Assembly (NCBI RefSeq): GCF_000190755.2
Contig: NZ_JH109152.1
Location: 2,613,576 to 2,677,575 of the forward strand
Length of the DNA stretch: 64,000 nucleotides
Direction: 5' to 3'
Source of the DNA: Methylobacter tundripaludum SV96
GTDB taxonomy: Bacteria > Pseudomonadota > Gammaproteobacteria > Methylococcales > Methylomonadaceae
The translations under genes were made by a program, and so were the position numbers. Of the stretch, positions 56,701 to 64,000 are shown piece by piece; position 1 is the stretch's first letter; each line of letters opens with the position of its first letter. Below the pieces are notes generated by a model. It worked only from the letters and a program-made list of their open reading frames with translations, was not told the DNA's origin and ran no database searches.

Positions 56701-57712
56701 GGACGGGCAGGGACAGTCCGGCATGACAAGCACAGACAGAATCAATCTGGATATGGAACTATTGGATCTTTCGGCATTAAAGCAAATAGGGGCAAAACAG
56801 GCTTCGCCTCTCCAGGCGGTATCGCCGGAGCTTATGCCTTTATTGACGGTCACCAGTCAAAAAACGCTGTGGCAGTCGATCGATTTGGGCCGGTTGTCAT
56901 TGGAAACCGAGCGTATACCGGGCGGCATGGGTTTTAAGAACGTTGAGCTGTCGGGAGAAAACCAAAAGCTGGTTTTGTCGGGCGACTGGCAAGCAAACGG
57001 AGGGCAAGCGGTCACACATACCCAAGGCCATCTGGACGTGCCTCGTGCCGGGCAAATGCTGGCACAGCTGGGCATTACCAAAGACCTGACCGAAACCAGC
57101 GCAGCCGTTGATTTTACCGTTGAGTGGAACGCGGCGCCGTATCAATTTTCGTTGGCGGATTTGAAAGGCCGGCTGGATATTAAGCTCAAAAACGGACGTA
57201 TTTTAAGTATAGAACCCGGATTCGGCCGGGTGCTGGGAATGCTGGCGCTGGCTCAGTGGATAAAGCGCGCGCAGCTTGATTTCAGCGATATTTATGCAGA
57301 AGGATTGACGTTTAACAGCATCAAGGGGCATTTTGATTTGGCTGGCGGAATCGCATCAACTCATGATTTAGTTGTCGATGCCGTCCCTGCAAAAATTGCT
57401 ATCAGCGGGGACACCAATCTGGTAAGTCAAACGGTTGACCATATTATTGATGTCACACCTAAAAGTGCCGATGCAGTGCCTATTGCTGGTACAATTATGG
57501 GTAAAGTAGCGGCCTTGGTTGGGCGGTCTTTGACAGGTAAAGACCAGGAAGGGTTTTTCTTTGGTTCCCAATATCTGGTAAAAGGTGCGTGGGGAAATGC
57601 AGAAATTATTCCGATGCATAAAAACGATGGATTGTTACAGAAAACCTGGAACGGCATTACCGACTTTCCATGGCTACGGCAAGAAGAAACTACGCAGCAG
57701 TTAGAAAAATAG
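53711..57712 (+). CDS. yhdP: YhdP-like AsmA-superfamily envelope protein
   Basis: A 1333-residue protein with one N-terminal membrane helix (about 12-35), followed by a long beta-rich periplasmic region of the AsmA/TamB-like superfamily and a typical YhdP C-terminus (PGFGRVLGMLALAQWIKR, DAVPIAGTIMGKVAALVGR). YhdP, TamB and YdbH are thought to move phospholipids to the outer membrane. Two in-frame insert-like segments, about residues 80-105 and 983-1000, are encoded by inverted copies of one dispersed repeat. A third repeat-like piece (KQASPLQAVSP) is near residue 1030. The inserts are Pro/Ala/Gly-rich and likely in loops. Confidence 0.88.
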   Translation: MIHHITRATRHLIFWSLIAAAIGLTGVRLLLSGIEHYKSDLATSISALVGTPVTIGRLGAKMRGFNPELILKDIAVSSQAAPVHPPSGATQANPLQADLSSAAPTGNEEPAIQFNEIRLGINLLDMLVRRDLLSSSWVTLVGAKLAIKRQQDGSIVIVGLKASGGQPQWLLQGGKYEVLQSEIIWQDEASRARPLLFNGVDLAISNQGEHHRLNMLMKLPKRVGNALRVSMDFKGNVFEPSTIEGRVYIEGQAVLLPELAALGQASVGDRIHINAGTGDFKIWGDWRQAQLTSMDVAAQIQQMTLVRQDKREFSVKQLKTRLHWGLNDAGKQWQLDVNDFSLETQDNPKDVVKKWPAAVFSVSGQRRDDAALHKLALYVERVDLQEASELAQFFAPLPDEQANTLAQARLQGTLENFSLFADPDTKSVALNGRFAKIGVASLLSVPGIENLTGQIKGSEKQGVITLATKDARLIAPDLFREILPVNRLQGTLDWQQADDAWSVSSPMIELDSLSFQSKTRFRIDIPKTGKPVFMDLQSAFAGEDASEVKHYLPVGIMEKGVVAWLDSAFVGGSMTNGGLLVYGNLNDFPFNSAPGVFEAVFNGEQFDLSYAPEWPHITGMNAEVMFSQDSLKVNVLQGQSGNVIIKQAEVTIPKLNKSKHLLIQGEAESGIDQVLAFMQQTPLSSPVDSLLEAITPQGNTLVTLDLKIPLVDGAPTKVDGMAQLKDARLMVKSLDLPVSKINGELKFNEQGVYSDTIRAAALGHPIQINIKSSESQTTVNVEGSAGVSDLQAQFDMPWWKIASGTTDYQLKLELPHGNIAPELVVESMLSGVSLDLPESLAKTREQKIPLSLTFSLGDKQLLPLMLNYDNKLKAAIQLDTRQKTLYSGHVLVGTGEVAQTQEAGLKLEINRERLALQDWLGLAAAQGAGDGVRELKIHSDHALWKKTDIGLFDLALKHNDSYWTGAIAGSFAKGKIRIPVDFTNPPGADLHAQRPKGDGQGQSGMTSTDRINLDMELLDLSALKQIGAKQASPLQAVSPELMPLLTVTSQKTLWQSIDLGRLSLETERIPGGMGFKNVELSGENQKLVLSGDWQANGGQAVTHTQGHLDVPRAGQMLAQLGITKDLTETSAAVDFTVEWNAAPYQFSLADLKGRLDIKLKNGRILSIEPGFGRVLGMLALAQWIKRAQLDFSDIYAEGLTFNSIKGHFDLAGGIASTHDLVVDAVPAKIAISGDTNLVSQTVDHIIDVTPKSADAVPIAGTIMGKVAALVGRSLTGKDQEGFFFGSQYLVKGAWGNAEIIPMHKNDGLLQKTWNGITDFPWLRQEETTQQLEK
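53962..54005 (+). repeat. Dispersed repeat inside yhdP, forward copy
   Basis: A 44-base element TCCCCCTTCGGGCGCT...GCAAATCCGCTCC.GGCGGATT. Most positions agree with the inverse complement of 56660-56703. It contains two small palindromes (CCCTTCGGG and ATCCGC..GCGGAT). Translated in frame as part of HPPSGATQANPLQADLS. Confidence 0.8.
56660..56703 (-). repeat. Dispersed repeat inside yhdP, inverted copy
   Basis: The same 44-base element as 53962-54005 in the opposite orientation, about five differences by eye. It is read in frame from the other strand as NPPGADLHAQRPKGDG. Confidence 0.8.
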
Positions 57713-57827
57713 AACGCGGATGATTAAGATTAAATAAGATTTTCATCGAATACTCTGCGATGATCATATTCATCTGCGTTCCATTGTATTCGGTGGCTGA
57801 GTGGTTATAAATTAAAGAGAGAACAAT

Positions 57828-58631
57828 ATGAGTAGATGTGCGGCCATACAAATGGCATCGAGTCCCAATATCAGCGCTAACTTGCTGGAAGCCGACAAGC
57901 TGATAGCGGAAGCGGTTAAAGCGGGCGCAAAACTGGTGGCTTTGCCGGAGAATTTTGCCCTGATGGGCGATCATGAACTGGACAAAATCAAGGCAAAGGA
58001 AGTCGACGGTTCAGGGCCTATCCAGAATTTTTTGGCGTCGGTCGCTAAAAAATACGGCGTCTGGGTGGTTGGCGGCACCATTCCGATAGTCGGCGACGAC
58101 AGCAATAAAGTACGGGCGGCTTGTCTGGTTTATAACGACCAGGGCGAACGGGTTGCACGCTACGATAAAGTGCATTTGTTCGATGTCAGCGTTCCGGGCA
58201 GCAATGACGTTTACCGCGAATCCGACTCTATTGAAGCGGGCGCTGACATGTTGGTGATTGACACGCCTTTCGGCAGGCTGGGCGTCGCGGTCTGTTACGA
58301 TCTGCGCTTTCCCGAGTTTTTCCGTAAGATGGACATGGAAATACTGGTCATTCCGTCAGCATTTACCGCAGAAACAGGAGCCGCTCACTGGGAGTTGCTG
58401 CTGCGTGCGCGTGCCGTGGAAAACCTGTGTTATGTGGTTGCGCCGAATCAGGGCGGTTTTCATCTTAATGGCCGTAAAACGTTCGGGCACAGCATGGTTA
58501 TCGATCCGTGGGGTGTGGTGCTGGATTGCTATAAAACCGGCGGCGGCTTTGTCTCCGCTGAAATAGATCTGGAGCGTCTGGAAAAAGTGCGGGGCGCATT
58601 TCCGGCGTTGAACCATCGTCGTTTTTTTTGA
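57828..58631 (+). CDS. Nitrilase-superfamily amidohydrolase
   Basis: A 267-residue carbon-nitrogen hydrolase. The catalytic triad is in LVALPENFALMG (Glu), YDKVHLFDV (Lys) and GVAVCYDLRFPEFFR (Cys). It resembles the Nit1/YafV-like group that repairs deaminated glutathione or acts on omega-amides, which often follows yhdP in gammaproteobacteria. The exact substrate is not certain. An AGAGAGAACAAT leader precedes ATG 57828. Confidence 0.9.
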   Translation: MSRCAAIQMASSPNISANLLEADKLIAEAVKAGAKLVALPENFALMGDHELDKIKAKEVDGSGPIQNFLASVAKKYGVWVVGGTIPIVGDDSNKVRAACLVYNDQGERVARYDKVHLFDVSVPGSNDVYRESDSIEAGADMLVIDTPFGRLGVAVCYDLRFPEFFRKMDMEILVIPSAFTAETGAAHWELLLRARAVENLCYVVAPNQGGFHLNGRKTFGHSMVIDPWGVVLDCYKTGGGFVSAEIDLERLEKVRGAFPALNHRRFF

Positions 58632-58638
58632 GGAAACT

Positions 58639-59220
58639 ATGCGCGTAATAGTTAAAAGTTTATTGTTGACCGGTTTTCTGGTTTCCTGCGGAACCACGGA
58701 AGAAAATCGTTACCGCAACACCGAAGCCCTTGAGCGTCCGCCAATTGTGACTAACAGCAGTCCGACCAAGGAGCAGCGCGTTGTCGACAGCAGCTCTATT
58801 CCGAAGAAAAAAGACCGTACTGGCTTAGGCTCGGATGTTTACCTGAGTACGCCGACGCAGCTGGTGATCAAGCAGTCTTTTGGTGACGCGTGGAACACCT
58901 TAAACCGGGCGTTGAAGCAAAGCGGCATCAAAATAACCGATCATGAACGTGATAAGGGGCTTTTTTATGTCACTCAGGATACAACGGATACCAACAGTTT
59001 TTTTGCAAAAGCGACTGCTTTTTTAAGCGATGATGCGGCCATCTATCTGCTGACCGTAAAACAAGAAGGCGAAGAAACAAGGGTGACTGCGACTGTAGCC
59101 AATGCGGCCGAACAAAGCAGCGCGACTCAGGATGGTACGCCGCCTCCGTCTGCCGAAGGTGCGGAAGACCTGTTGCAATTATTGTTCAAGACCTTGCGCG
59201 ATAAGCTGGAAGAAGAATGA
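58639..59220 (+). CDS. BamC-like outer-membrane lipoprotein
   Basis: A 193-residue lipoprotein (lipobox LVSCGTT, Cys ~17). It contains one BamC/NlpB-type domain (SFGDAWNTLNRALKQSGIKITDHERDKGLFYVTQ). BamC is an accessory of the beta-barrel assembly machine; the family normally has two such domains, and here the second is short or absent. It starts 7 bases after the nitrilase-like gene. Confidence 0.75.
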   Translation: MRVIVKSLLLTGFLVSCGTTEENRYRNTEALERPPIVTNSSPTKEQRVVDSSSIPKKKDRTGLGSDVYLSTPTQLVIKQSFGDAWNTLNRALKQSGIKITDHERDKGLFYVTQDTTDTNSFFAKATAFLSDDAAIYLLTVKQEGEETRVTATVANAAEQSSATQDGTPPPSAEGAEDLLQLLFKTLRDKLEEE

Positions 59221-59315
59221 TGAAGGCGCAGGGCAAAGGGCTAAAGGCGAAAGAACGTCGTTTTGCACCTTTGGCCCTTTGCCTTTTACTTTAAACCTCT
59301 ATTATTGATTTTTTG

Positions 59316-60767
59316 ATGGAAATACTAAACCTTGCACGACAAGCTATCTTAATACCGGCCGGTATTCAGGATGGCGATATTGAAAAGATTATGAACCGGT
59401 TGCTCAGCTCGCCGGTTGATGCGGCGGATATTTACTTTCAATCCAGCCATTTCGAATCTTGGGTCATGGAAGGCGGCATCATTAAAGAAGGCAGCCATAA
59501 TATCGAGCAGGGCGCTGGGGTGCGTGCGGTATTCGGCGAAAAAACCGGCTTTGCCTACAGCGACCGGATTGAGCTGCCGGTGCTGTTGGAGGCGGCTAAT
59601 AATGTTAAAGCTATCGTCCGACAAGGGCAGGATGCAGATCCTTCGCATTGCAAGGTCACCACAAAAGCCGCGGCTTGGACGAACTATTACGCTACGCAAA
59701 ATCCGTTAAAATCGCTGGAAGACCAGCAGAAAATCGATTTATTGCGTCGTGTAGACAGCGAAACGCGCAAACTGGACAGCCGGATTGAAGAAGTTATCGT
59801 CAGCCTGGTCGGGGTTCATGAGCATATTCTGGTGGCCAGGCAAGACGGTTCTTTGGTTGCCGATGTGCGGCCTTTGGTGCGGATGAATGTCGCCGTCATC
59901 GTCGAGCAAAACGGTCAGCGCGAACAGGGCAGCATGGGCGGCGGCGGGCGTAGCGATTACAGCTATTTTATCGATGGAGATACTGCGTTAGCATACGGCC
60001 GCGAAGCCGTAAGACAGGCGCTGGTTAATCTGGAAGCCGTCGAAGCCCCGGCCGGTAATATGACTGTCGTATTGGGCTCGGGTTGGCCGGGCATTTTACT
60101 GCATGAGGCCATCGGTCACGGTCTGGAAGGCGACTTTAACCGCAAAGGCACCTCGGCATTCAGCGGTCGCGTCGGCGAGCGGGTGGCGTCCGATTTATGC
60201 ACCGTAGTCGATGACGGCACCTTGCCGGGACGGCGCGGTTCGTTAAGCATCGATGATGAAGGCACGCCGACGGAACTTACCGTATTGATCGAAAACGGCA
60301 TACTCAAAGGCTACATGCAGGACCAGCTCAATGCCCGGCTAATGGGCGTTAATTCCACAGGCAACGGGCGGCGCGAATCCTACGCGCATCTGCCGATGCC
60401 GCGCATGACCAACACCTATATGTTGCCGGGACAGCATGATCCCGAAGAAATCATAAAATCGGTAAAAAAAGGCCTGTATGCCAAAAACTTCGGCGGCGGG
60501 CAGGTCGATATTACCTCGGGCAAGTTTGTGTTTTCCGCCAGCGAAGCCTATCTGATCGAAAACGGCAAAATAACCCGTGCCGTCAAAGGCGCGACGCTGA
60601 TCGGCAACGGGCCGGAGGTGTTAACCAAGGTGTCTATGGTCGGCACCGATCTGGCGCTGGATAGCGGCGTAGGCTCCTGCGGCAAGGACGGTCAAAGCGT
60701 GCCGGTCGGCGTCGGGCAGCCTACGTTGAAGATTGATGGGTTGACGGTTGGCGGGACGAGTGTTTAG
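59316..60767 (+). CDS. tldD: Metalloprotease subunit TldD
   Basis: The catalytic half of the TldD/TldE(PmbA) peptidase that degrades unfolded peptides and processes modified peptides such as microcin B17. The 483-residue protein has the zinc motif [18 protein letters not shown] (HExxxH form of this family), [18 protein letters not shown] and the C-terminal [24 protein letters not shown] 59316 is used over TTG 59313. Its partner pmbA follows after ~500 bases. Confidence 0.96.
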   Translation: MEILNLARQAILIPAGIQDGDIEKIMNRLLSSPVDAADIYFQSSHFESWVMEGGIIKEGSHNIEQGAGVRAVFGEKTGFAYSDRIELPVLLEAANNVKAIVRQGQDADPSHCKVTTKAAAWTNYYATQNPLKSLEDQQKIDLLRRVDSETRKLDSRIEEVIVSLVGVHEHILVARQDGSLVADVRPLVRMNVAVIVEQNGQREQGSMGGGGRSDYSYFIDGDTALAYGREAVRQALVNLEAVEAPAGNMTVVLGSGWPGILLHEAIGHGLEGDFNRKGTSAFSGRVGERVASDLCTVVDDGTLPGRRGSLSIDDEGTPTELTVLIENGILKGYMQDQLNARLMGVNSTGNGRRESYAHLPMPRMTNTYMLPGQHDPEEIIKSVKKGLYAKNFGGGQVDITSGKFVFSASEAYLIENGKITRAVKGATLIGNGPEVLTKVSMVGTDLALDSGVGSCGKDGQSVPVGVGQPTLKIDGLTVGGTSV

Positions 60768-60849
60768 GTGTAATTGATGTCAAAGTTAGGAAAGCATAAA
60801 AGCCGAACTTTCGCTTCATGAAAAAATACTTTTTGCAGCAGTAGCTATC

Positions 60850-61005
60850 ATGATTACTTTAGTCGGCTGGACGGCAGCAAACTATCTTGTCGTTAAAAGC
60901 TGGTTGTTATTTATGGCGTTGCTGGCCATAGTTGGCATCAGTATATTTATTGTTTACCAGTATCGCATTATCAAAAAATTGATAAAGGAGTTAATCGATG
61001 TTTAA
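60850..61005 (+). CDS. Small membrane protein (51 aa)
   Basis: ATG 60850 to TAA 61005. The product has one or two hydrophobic segments (WTAANYLVVKSWLLFMALLAIVGISIFIVYQ) and a basic tail (YRIIKKLIKELIDV). It overlaps the next small frame by 8 bases, a sign that both are real. No family recognised. Confidence 0.45.
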   Translation: MITLVGWTAANYLVVKSWLLFMALLAIVGISIFIVYQYRIIKKLIKELIDV

Positions 61006-61105
61006 TACTATTATCATGTTTTTAATTGCTACAGTTTTTGTAGCTTTAATCAGTTATTTTGCCTGGGATTCTTATCAAGATTTCAAGGATCACGAATCAA
61101 AATAG
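60998..61105 (+). CDS. Small single-span membrane protein (35 aa)
   Basis: ATG 60998 to TAG 61105 with a good AAGGAG site at 60985-60990. One hydrophobic helix (IIMFLIATVFVALISYFAW) is followed by an acidic/basic tail (DSYQDFKDHESK). The ribosome site and overlap with the previous frame support expression. No function known. Confidence 0.5.
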   Translation: MFNTIIMFLIATVFVALISYFAWDSYQDFKDHESK

Positions 61106-61133
61106 TGCGTCATTTCTTTTTGCAGATAGAGCC

Positions 61134-61205
61134 GTGAAAATTAAATATTTTGAAGATACGGATACGGCATTGCTGGAGTTTGTAGGTTGGATTAGCGTAG
61201 CGTAA
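61134..61205 (+). pseudogene. DUF2283-like remnant cut by a palindromic repeat
   Basis: GTG 61134 starts KIKYFEDTDTALLEF, the N-terminus typical of small DUF2283 proteins (~60-70 residues). After 16 residues the frame runs into the palindrome at 61182 and stops at 61205. The remainder of the domain is missing. Probably a gene truncated by insertion or deletion next to the repeat. Confidence 0.55.
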
Positions 61206-61257
61206 CCCAACAATCGGAATGACTTATGTCGGGTTACGCTACGCTAACCCGACCTAC
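61182..61257. repeat. 27-bp-stem palindromic repeat in front of pmbA
   Basis: Bases 61182-61208 pair with 61231-61257 with two G-T positions (core TTAGCGTAGCGTAACCC / GGGTTACGCTACGCTAA). It lies at the 5' end of pmbA and includes an in-frame ATG at 61219. Confidence 0.85.
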
Positions 61258-61275
61258 ACAGAATTAGAGAAAATA

Positions 61276-62607
61276 GTGCAAAATCACGAACAAATCAACC
61301 GCTTGAAAAACACCGTTCAGTCCATATTGGACGAGGCCGCAAAGCAAGGTGCCAGTGCCGCAGAAGCGGGCTTGAGCCAGGAAAACGGCTTGTCCGTATC
61401 GGTGCGTCTGGGCGATGTCGAAACCATTGAGCATCATTGCGATCAGGGGCTGGGCGTGACCGTTTATTTTGGCAAGCGCAAAGGTTCTGCCAGCACCACG
61501 GATTTGTCGCCCGCTTCGATCAAGGAAACGGTCAGTGCGGCATGCAGCATCGCCCGTTACACCAGCGAAGACGAGTATTCAGGACTGCCGGAAAAAGAAT
61601 TGTTGGCTACCGAATTTCCCGACCTTGATCTTAATCATCCGTGGGATATTGGTGTTGACGGGGCTATTGCCTTGGCCATTGAATGCGAAGATGCGGCACG
61701 GTCTTATCATGAGGAAATCACCAATTCCGAAGGCGCGTCGGTTGATACGCATCAGGGCATCCGGGTGATGGGCAATACGCTGGGCTTTCTTCAAGGCTAT
61801 GCCTCAACCCGCCATTCTTTGAGCTGTTCGGTATTGGCGCAACGCGGCGACAGCATGCAGCGCGATTACTGGTACACCGTGGCAAGAAATGCGCGCGATT
61901 TGGAATCCGCAGTCAGCGTGGGCAACAAAGCGGCCGAGCGGACGCTTCGGCGTTTGCAGGCCCGCAGCCTCAGCACGCGGCAGTGTCCGGTGCTGTATTG
62001 CGCGGAAACCGCTTCCGGTTTGCTAAGTTCGTTTATCGGCGCAATCAGCGGCGGTAATTTGTATCGCAAATCGTCATTTTTGCTGGATGCATTGGATACC
62101 CGAGTTTTTCCTGAATTTGTCCGTATCCATGAGCAGCCCTACCTCAAAGGCGCTTTGGGCAGTGGGGCGTATGACGGTGAAGGTGTCGCCACCCAAACTC
62201 GCGATATCGTCAGCGACGGTATTTTGCGCGGCTATGTGTTGAGCACCTATTCCGCCCGCAAGCTGGGAATGCGCAGTACAGGCAATGCCGGTGGTGTACA
62301 TAATTTAACGATTGATCCGGGCAAACTTGATTATCAGGGCCTGTTAAAAGAACTGAATACCGGTTTGTTGGTCACCGAACTGATGGGGCAGGGCGTCAAT
62401 ATGGTAACCGGCGATTATTCGCGTGGCGCTGCCGGATTCTGGGTGGAAAACGGCGAAATCCAGTATCCGGTTGAGGAAATCACCATTGCCGGTAATTTGA
62501 AAGACATGCTTAAAAACATCGTTGCCGTGGGCAATGACGTCGATTATCGCGGCAATATCCGTACCGGCTCCATACTGGTTGAGCGGATGTCGATTGCCGG
62601 GGAATAA
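61276..62607 (+). CDS. pmbA: TldE/PmbA peptidase subunit
   Basis: The partner of TldD, lacking the zinc motif. About 443 residues from GTG 61276, with VSVRLGDVETIEHHCDQGLGVTVYFGKRKGSAST, AETASGLLSSFIGAISGGNLYRKSSFL and TELMGQGVNMVTGDYSRGAAGFWVENG. An in-frame ATG at 61219 would add 19 residues (MTYVGLRYANPTYTELEKI) that are mostly encoded by the palindrome; GTG 61276 fits the family better, but the ATG may be used. Confidence 0.95.
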   Translation: MQNHEQINRLKNTVQSILDEAAKQGASAAEAGLSQENGLSVSVRLGDVETIEHHCDQGLGVTVYFGKRKGSASTTDLSPASIKETVSAACSIARYTSEDEYSGLPEKELLATEFPDLDLNHPWDIGVDGAIALAIECEDAARSYHEEITNSEGASVDTHQGIRVMGNTLGFLQGYASTRHSLSCSVLAQRGDSMQRDYWYTVARNARDLESAVSVGNKAAERTLRRLQARSLSTRQCPVLYCAETASGLLSSFIGAISGGNLYRKSSFLLDALDTRVFPEFVRIHEQPYLKGALGSGAYDGEGVATQTRDIVSDGILRGYVLSTYSARKLGMRSTGNAGGVHNLTIDPGKLDYQGLLKELNTGLLVTELMGQGVNMVTGDYSRGAAGFWVENGEIQYPVEEITIAGNLKDMLKNIVAVGNDVDYRGNIRTGSILVERMSIAGE

Positions 62608-62617
62608 GTGGATCAAT

Positions 62618-62678
62618 TCACCGCGAAGACACGAAGCTCACCTTATTTTTCTTCGTGAACTTCGTGTCTTCGCGGTGA
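62618..62678. terminator. 19-bp perfect hairpin between convergent pmbA and pyrD
   Basis: Bases 62618-62636 (TCACCGCGAAGACACGAAG) are the exact inverse complement of 62660-62678, with a 23-base loop holding a T-run. Position between two convergent genes suggests a two-way terminator; the sequence also resembles a dispersed repeat common in such genomes. Confidence 0.65.
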
Positions 62679-62689
62679 GATGTCTTATA

Positions 62690-63703
62690 TCATAAGCTTT
62701 TAACAATATCTTCGATCAACTGCGGGCCGCGATAAATAAGCCCGCTGTATATCTGCACCAGACTCGCTCCGGCTGTTAATTTTTCCTGTGCATCGTTCGC
62801 AGTTAAAATCCCGCCTGCCGCAATAATAGGAATCTTGCCATTCAGTTCCGCCGCCAATCCACGCACGACCAACGTAGACTTTTCCTTAACCGGCGCGCCG
62901 CTCAATCCGCCAGCTTCATCGGCCAGCGGATGCCCGGCAATCAGGTCGCGGGCAATGGTGGTGTTGGTTGCAATCACGCCGTCAATTTCAAACTCCAGCA
63001 ACAGTTTGGCGATATGGATTATTTCATCGTCGGTCAGATCGGGCGCGATTTTCAGGGCTAAGGGCACGTATTTTCCGTGTTCCTGTTGCAGTTTCAGTTG
63101 TTCTTCTTTTAAGGCGGAAATCAGGCTTTTGATTTCATCGCCCTGCTGTAACTGGCGTAGATTATTGGTGTTCGGGGAGGAAATATTAATGGTGATGTAG
63201 CTGGCAGATGTATAGGCCTTGCGCAAACCGATCAAATAATCGTCCGCCGCATTCTCAATTGGTGTGTCGAAATTTTTGCCGATATTAATGCCCAGAATGC
63301 CGCAGTAACGGCTTTGTTTTACCTGAGTCAGCAGGTGGTCTATGCCCAGATTGTTAAAGCCCATGCGGTTGATGATCGCCTGATGCTCAGGCAGCCTGAA
63401 CAAGCGCGGTTTCGGGTTGCCCGGTTGCGGGCGCGGCGTTACCGTGCCTATTTCGACAAAGCCGAAACCCAGTGCGGCCAGCGCATTAATATAATCGCCG
63501 TTTTTATCCAGGCCGGCGGCAAGTCCGACCGGGTTTTTAAAATCCAGTCCCATGACGTTGACAGGTTTGCGGTCAATTTCCGGGTAGATGAGTTTGGACA
63601 AGCCCGAAATATAGGCCGCGTTCAGCAGTTTAAGCGTCACTTCGTGAGCGGTTTCCGGATCCAGGGAAAATAACAGGGGGCGTAGTAACGGATAAAGATT
63701 CAT
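62690..63703 (-). CDS. pyrD: Dihydroorotate dehydrogenase (quinone), class 2
   Basis: A membrane-associated FMN enzyme that oxidises dihydroorotate to orotate and passes electrons to ubiquinone in pyrimidine synthesis. The 337-residue protein starts with [21 protein letters not shown] (the N-terminal membrane-binding helices of class 2). It shows [31 protein letters not shown] (catalytic Ser region), PIIAAGGI and [14 protein letters not shown]. Confidence 0.97.
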   Translation of the reverse strand: MNLYPLLRPLLFSLDPETAHEVTLKLLNAAYISGLSKLIYPEIDRKPVNVMGLDFKNPVGLAAGLDKNGDYINALAALGFGFVEIGTVTPRPQPGNPKPRLFRLPEHQAIINRMGFNNLGIDHLLTQVKQSRYCGILGINIGKNFDTPIENAADDYLIGLRKAYTSASYITINISSPNTNNLRQLQQGDEIKSLISALKEEQLKLQQEHGKYVPLALKIAPDLTDDEIIHIAKLLLEFEIDGVIATNTTIARDLIAGHPLADEAGGLSGAPVKEKSTLVVRGLAAELNGKIPIIAAGGILTANDAQEKLTAGASLVQIYSGLIYRGPQLIEDIVKSL

Positions 63704-63760
63704 AAATGTGGCTAATAGAAGTTCATGTAGTGGAGGCTACCGGCCGGCCGCCCATTAAAA

Positions 63761-64000
63761 TCAGTGTGTGCTGTTGAGTTGATAAGGCTCCGGCGCTACC
63801 TGTGTCGTGCGCTGCAAAACAAGATCGACCAGCAGTTGCGCCGATGCAGGCCCCATCGCCAAGCCGTTTCTAAAATGACCGGCATTAATGCATAAATTGT
63901 CGATTTCGGGATGTTTATCGATATACGGTATGCCGTGTTCAGTGCCCGGTCTTAATCCGGCCCAGTGTTTAATTAGCGGGCAGTCGTTAAGTGATGGTAA
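63761..64000 (-). CDS. thiO: Glycine oxidase ThiO, C-terminal part (cut by window edge)
   Basis: The last 79 codons of a FAD-dependent D-amino acid/glycine oxidase that supplies dehydroglycine for the thiazole of thiamine. LIKHWAGLRPGTEHGIPYID and NAGHFRNGLAMGPASAQLLVDL are typical of the ThiO C-terminus. The stop is at 63761-63763; the start lies beyond the window. Confidence 0.88.
   Translation of the reverse strand, partial: LPSLNDCPLIKHWAGLRPGTEHGIPYIDKHPEIDNLCINAGHFRNGLAMGPASAQLLVDLVLQRTTQVAPEPYQLNSTH

Noticed and set aside
1-64000. CRISPR array or prophage
   Set aside because: No regularly spaced direct repeats, cas genes, phage structural genes or integrase were seen.

Overview
The window comes from a gammaproteobacterial (type I) methanotroph. 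It carries a complete particulate methane monooxygenase operon, pmoC-pmoA-pmoB, with the metal ligands known from Methylococcus PmoB and PmoC in place. The other genes are gammaproteobacterial: class I adenylate cyclase, hemCDXY, panBCD, prlC, ubiD, rlmH-maf-rng, tldD/pmbA, and flgP/flgT. The pmoA type suggests a Methylobacter-like organism, but the genus is an inference.

The main structural result is at the left edge. Bases 1-1192 (5' part of argH, the argH-hemC spacer and the first two thirds of hemC) appear identical to 19472-20663. At 1192/1193 hemC switches in frame into the C-terminal two thirds of an AmpG-like permease. This is what the novel joint of a tandem duplication looks like, with a 19,471-bp unit (1193-20663). 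The unit holds the ampG 3' part, a decayed xthA, rpmE, pmoCAB, a decayed IS3-family element, pyk, gap, a GGDEF-EAL protein, cyaA, argH and the hemC 5' part. If the joint is real, another pmoCAB copy lies just upstream of this window. An assembly artefact is the main alternative.

Layout. 1-2034: end of the upstream copy and chimeric hemC-ampG. 2035-3816: xthA remnant, rpmE, a small hypothetical gene. 3949-7162: pmoCAB with a sigma70-like promoter, a pmoC-pmoA hairpin, a possible second promoter before pmoB and a terminator. 7200-9652: IS3 remnant and a gene-poor stretch. 9653-19835: glycolytic pair gap-pyk, c-di-GMP protein, cAMP cyclase, argH. 20027-24335: hemCDXY. 24554-27250: two adjacent GTPases. 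27404-33834: a TetR-controlled RND efflux operon. 34181-36625: an accessory patch with hicBA, an insertion sequence and two copies of the tail of the second GTPase. 36740-43324: HNH protein, ubiD, prlC, HDOD protein, RDD protein. 43547-47658: pcnB-folK-panBCD. 48089-50646: flagellar fliW, flgT, flgP. 50780-59220: rlmH-maf-rng, YhdP-like protein, nitrilase-family enzyme, BamC-like lipoprotein. 59316-62607: tldD and pmbA with small membrane ORFs between them. 62690-64000: pyrD and the 3' part of thiO.

A second theme is a set of short palindromic dispersed repeats. Some form hairpins between genes. Others sit in frame inside genes: twice, in opposite orientation, in the YhdP-like gene, once in prlC and once in hemX. 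One truncates a DUF2283-like remnant and supplies an ATG ahead of pmbA. No CRISPR array, rRNA or tRNA was recognised.
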